From: Argyresthia goedartella
Lineage: Eukaryota; Arthropoda; Insecta; Lepidoptera; Argyresthiidae
NCBI GenBank assembly: GCA_949825045.1
Contig: OX463835.1
Span: 22,027,201-22,091,200 of the forward strand
Length of the DNA: 64,000 bases
Reading direction: 5' to 3'
Shown here: positions 62,815-64,000 of the stretch, piece after piece
Layout of the letters: each line of letters opens with the position of its first letter
Position numbering within the stretch: position 1 is the stretch's first letter
Notes under the pieces: model-generated
What the model was told of the DNA's origin: nothing
What the model saw: only the letters and a program-made list of their open reading frames with translations
The model's database searches: none
Made by a program: the position numbers and the translations under genes

Positions 62815-63304
62815 AGTACCAACTTCACAGACAAAGTAGGGGCGGCACGCAGGCGGGCGTCGGCGTTGGAAATTTGAATGTCATAATTTGACAAATTTTT
62901 GTACATTATGGTCATAATGTACAAATTTTCAGATAAAAATCAGATATGTATCGGATCAGTATTTGAACAATTAATTAAAACAACGAGAGTGTATTCTCTT
63001 GCAACCCTTTTTATTTTTATAATTACTTAAATATTTACAGACATGACCAATACCCACGGTATTAAGGAGTAGTATACATACCATAATAATTATATAGTTA
63101 ACTAGTTAGCCATATAGAACTCATTTTATCCCCACTTTGACAACATGCATGGATAGAAATACAAGTGAGGTATTCTTTTAACATTCTGTCTCAGCACTGG
63201 ACATGGGTACAGATTAGATTAGATATTTATTTTCTATTAACTATATATTACACACCTTAACTAGTACATAAAATGTTGCACTCACATATTATACAAAACT
63301 GTTT
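62815..63304. other. Polinton interior, no gene seen
   Basis: Continues the sequence left of 50276. Contains a small palindrome around ACATTATGGTCATAATGT (62903-62920, arms extending to about 62930). Confidence 0.4.
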
Positions 63305-63970
63305 TCAAAACAAAGATTTATGCCCCCACGGTAAGGTGGACACTTTGTCTGGTAATATACATCTTATTTCGTCTGTGTTAGATAAAGCTACCTTATTAAC
63401 AGTTTGTGTGTAAATTTCATGCTTTATGGATTTGAAGAGGTTCTGTTTTCTCCTGACGATTTTATCATTCATTAAAACTTCCCGGTAGTATGTTGTGTCT
63501 AAATTACGGACTACACATTTGTTTACGCCCTTAGCATTCTTTATGACTTGGTGGTCGGTTTTTATACAGTATAATTTGGTAGGAAGACCGCCACCCAATT
63601 GGTCTTTGAATAAACCGGGTACTTTTTTGTTTTTCAATGGTAAACCAAACTTGTTGTGAGGTTCATAATTACTTATGTCAAAAAATTCTGACAAAGATTT
63701 CAAGTCGAATCGAGTCATGAAAGACTTTGTAGAAATCTGTGTGGACTCTGTAAATAAAACTATCTGTATCGGTGTAGCAAAGTTGTACTTGATCACCATA
63801 CTTTGGTTTTATAATCGAATAGTGGAAGTCATACATGTGGCTCTTTGAAAGCTCCAAAACAGCAAAGCCTACATAAATCGGTTTGTCTAAGATCACTCTT
63901 TCCGGTTTCATCTGAATAGCAACCAAGTTTTCCGTAAATACGCTTACACTGTGAAAGTTTGATGTTTTTT
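63305..63970 (-). pseudogene. Polinton protein-primed family-B DNA polymerase, C-terminal part
   Basis: This polymerase replicates the Polinton from a terminal protein. On the minus strand: SVSVFTENLVAIQMKPERVI, LSKSHMYDFHYSIIKPKYGD, the catalytic YTDTDSFIY (family-B motif C), then after a frame change near 63735 FDISNYEPHNKFGLPLKNKK, VPGLFKDQLGGGLPTKLYCI, KCVVRNLDTTYYREVL and a C-terminus ALSNTDEIRCILPDKVSTLP. A stop lies just upstream near 63970, so it is broken there as well. The thumb/TPR end is complete; the exonuclease part would be right of the window. Confidence 0.82.
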
Positions 63971-64000
63971 AGCTTTGTTTGTTGTATCCCACCACTGTGT

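Overview
This is eukaryotic, AT-rich, mosaic DNA and almost certainly comes from a moth or butterfly (Lepidoptera). The reasons are the characteristic lepidopteran interspersed repeat at 1293-1702 (opening with a GGGTTCCGTACC-type head and ending in a TTGGCCGGTTTT-type tail), split ZAD zinc-finger exons with canonical splice sites, and a transposon complement typical of that order: CR1-like, Jockey and I-clade LINEs, BEL/Pao LTR elements, a THAP-type P element, Harbinger, a Helitron-type helicase and a Polinton. There is no bacterial gene organisation. Only one kind of likely host gene is recognisable, the first two coding exons of two paralogous ZAD-type zinc-finger genes. Nearly everything else is mobile-element sequence.

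Layout. 0-3.4 kb: a decayed Pif1/Helitron helicase end, the lepidopteran repeat and a GC-rich promoter-like patch. 3.4-7.0 kb: a CR1-like LINE (minus) whose EN-RT frame is fully open for 979 codons. 7.4-15.8 kb: an older LINE split by a 5.6-kb full-length LINE with its own ORF1 and ORF2. 16.5-17.3 kb: a foldback MITE and a LINE 3' end. 17.7-18.3 kb: ZAD gene copy 1. 18.4-20.0 kb: an I-clade LINE tail with RNase H. 21.2-22.6 kb: a head-to-head Harbinger remnant. 25.4-36.3 kb: BEL scraps and a CR1-like LINE (plus) with PHD/esterase ORF1, interrupted by a young 5.2-kb BEL/Pao element and ending in about 32 copies of a heptamer. 36.8-40.1 kb: LINE scraps. 40.8-41.3 kb: ZAD gene copy 2. 42.8-44.7 kb: a P-element pseudogene with an internal deletion marked by a palindrome. 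45.6-47.3 kb: sequences rich in ACCGT boxes flanking a LINE fragment.

48.5-64 kb is the most elaborate part. A Polinton/Maverick remnant (protease and capsid-type gene on plus, family-B DNA polymerase on minus) is split by a Pao-clade LTR retrotransposon (50281-62809, 741-bp LTRs, 5-bp target duplication GCTGT). One LTR of that element is itself split by a 4.7-kb Jockey LINE (11-bp target duplication). Removing the two insertions brings the Polinton pieces to about 1.2 kb apart.

The elements do not form a pathway. They are a stratigraphy of successive insertions in which target-site duplications and LTR divergence give relative ages. All protein calls are from motif reading by eye; no database search was run.
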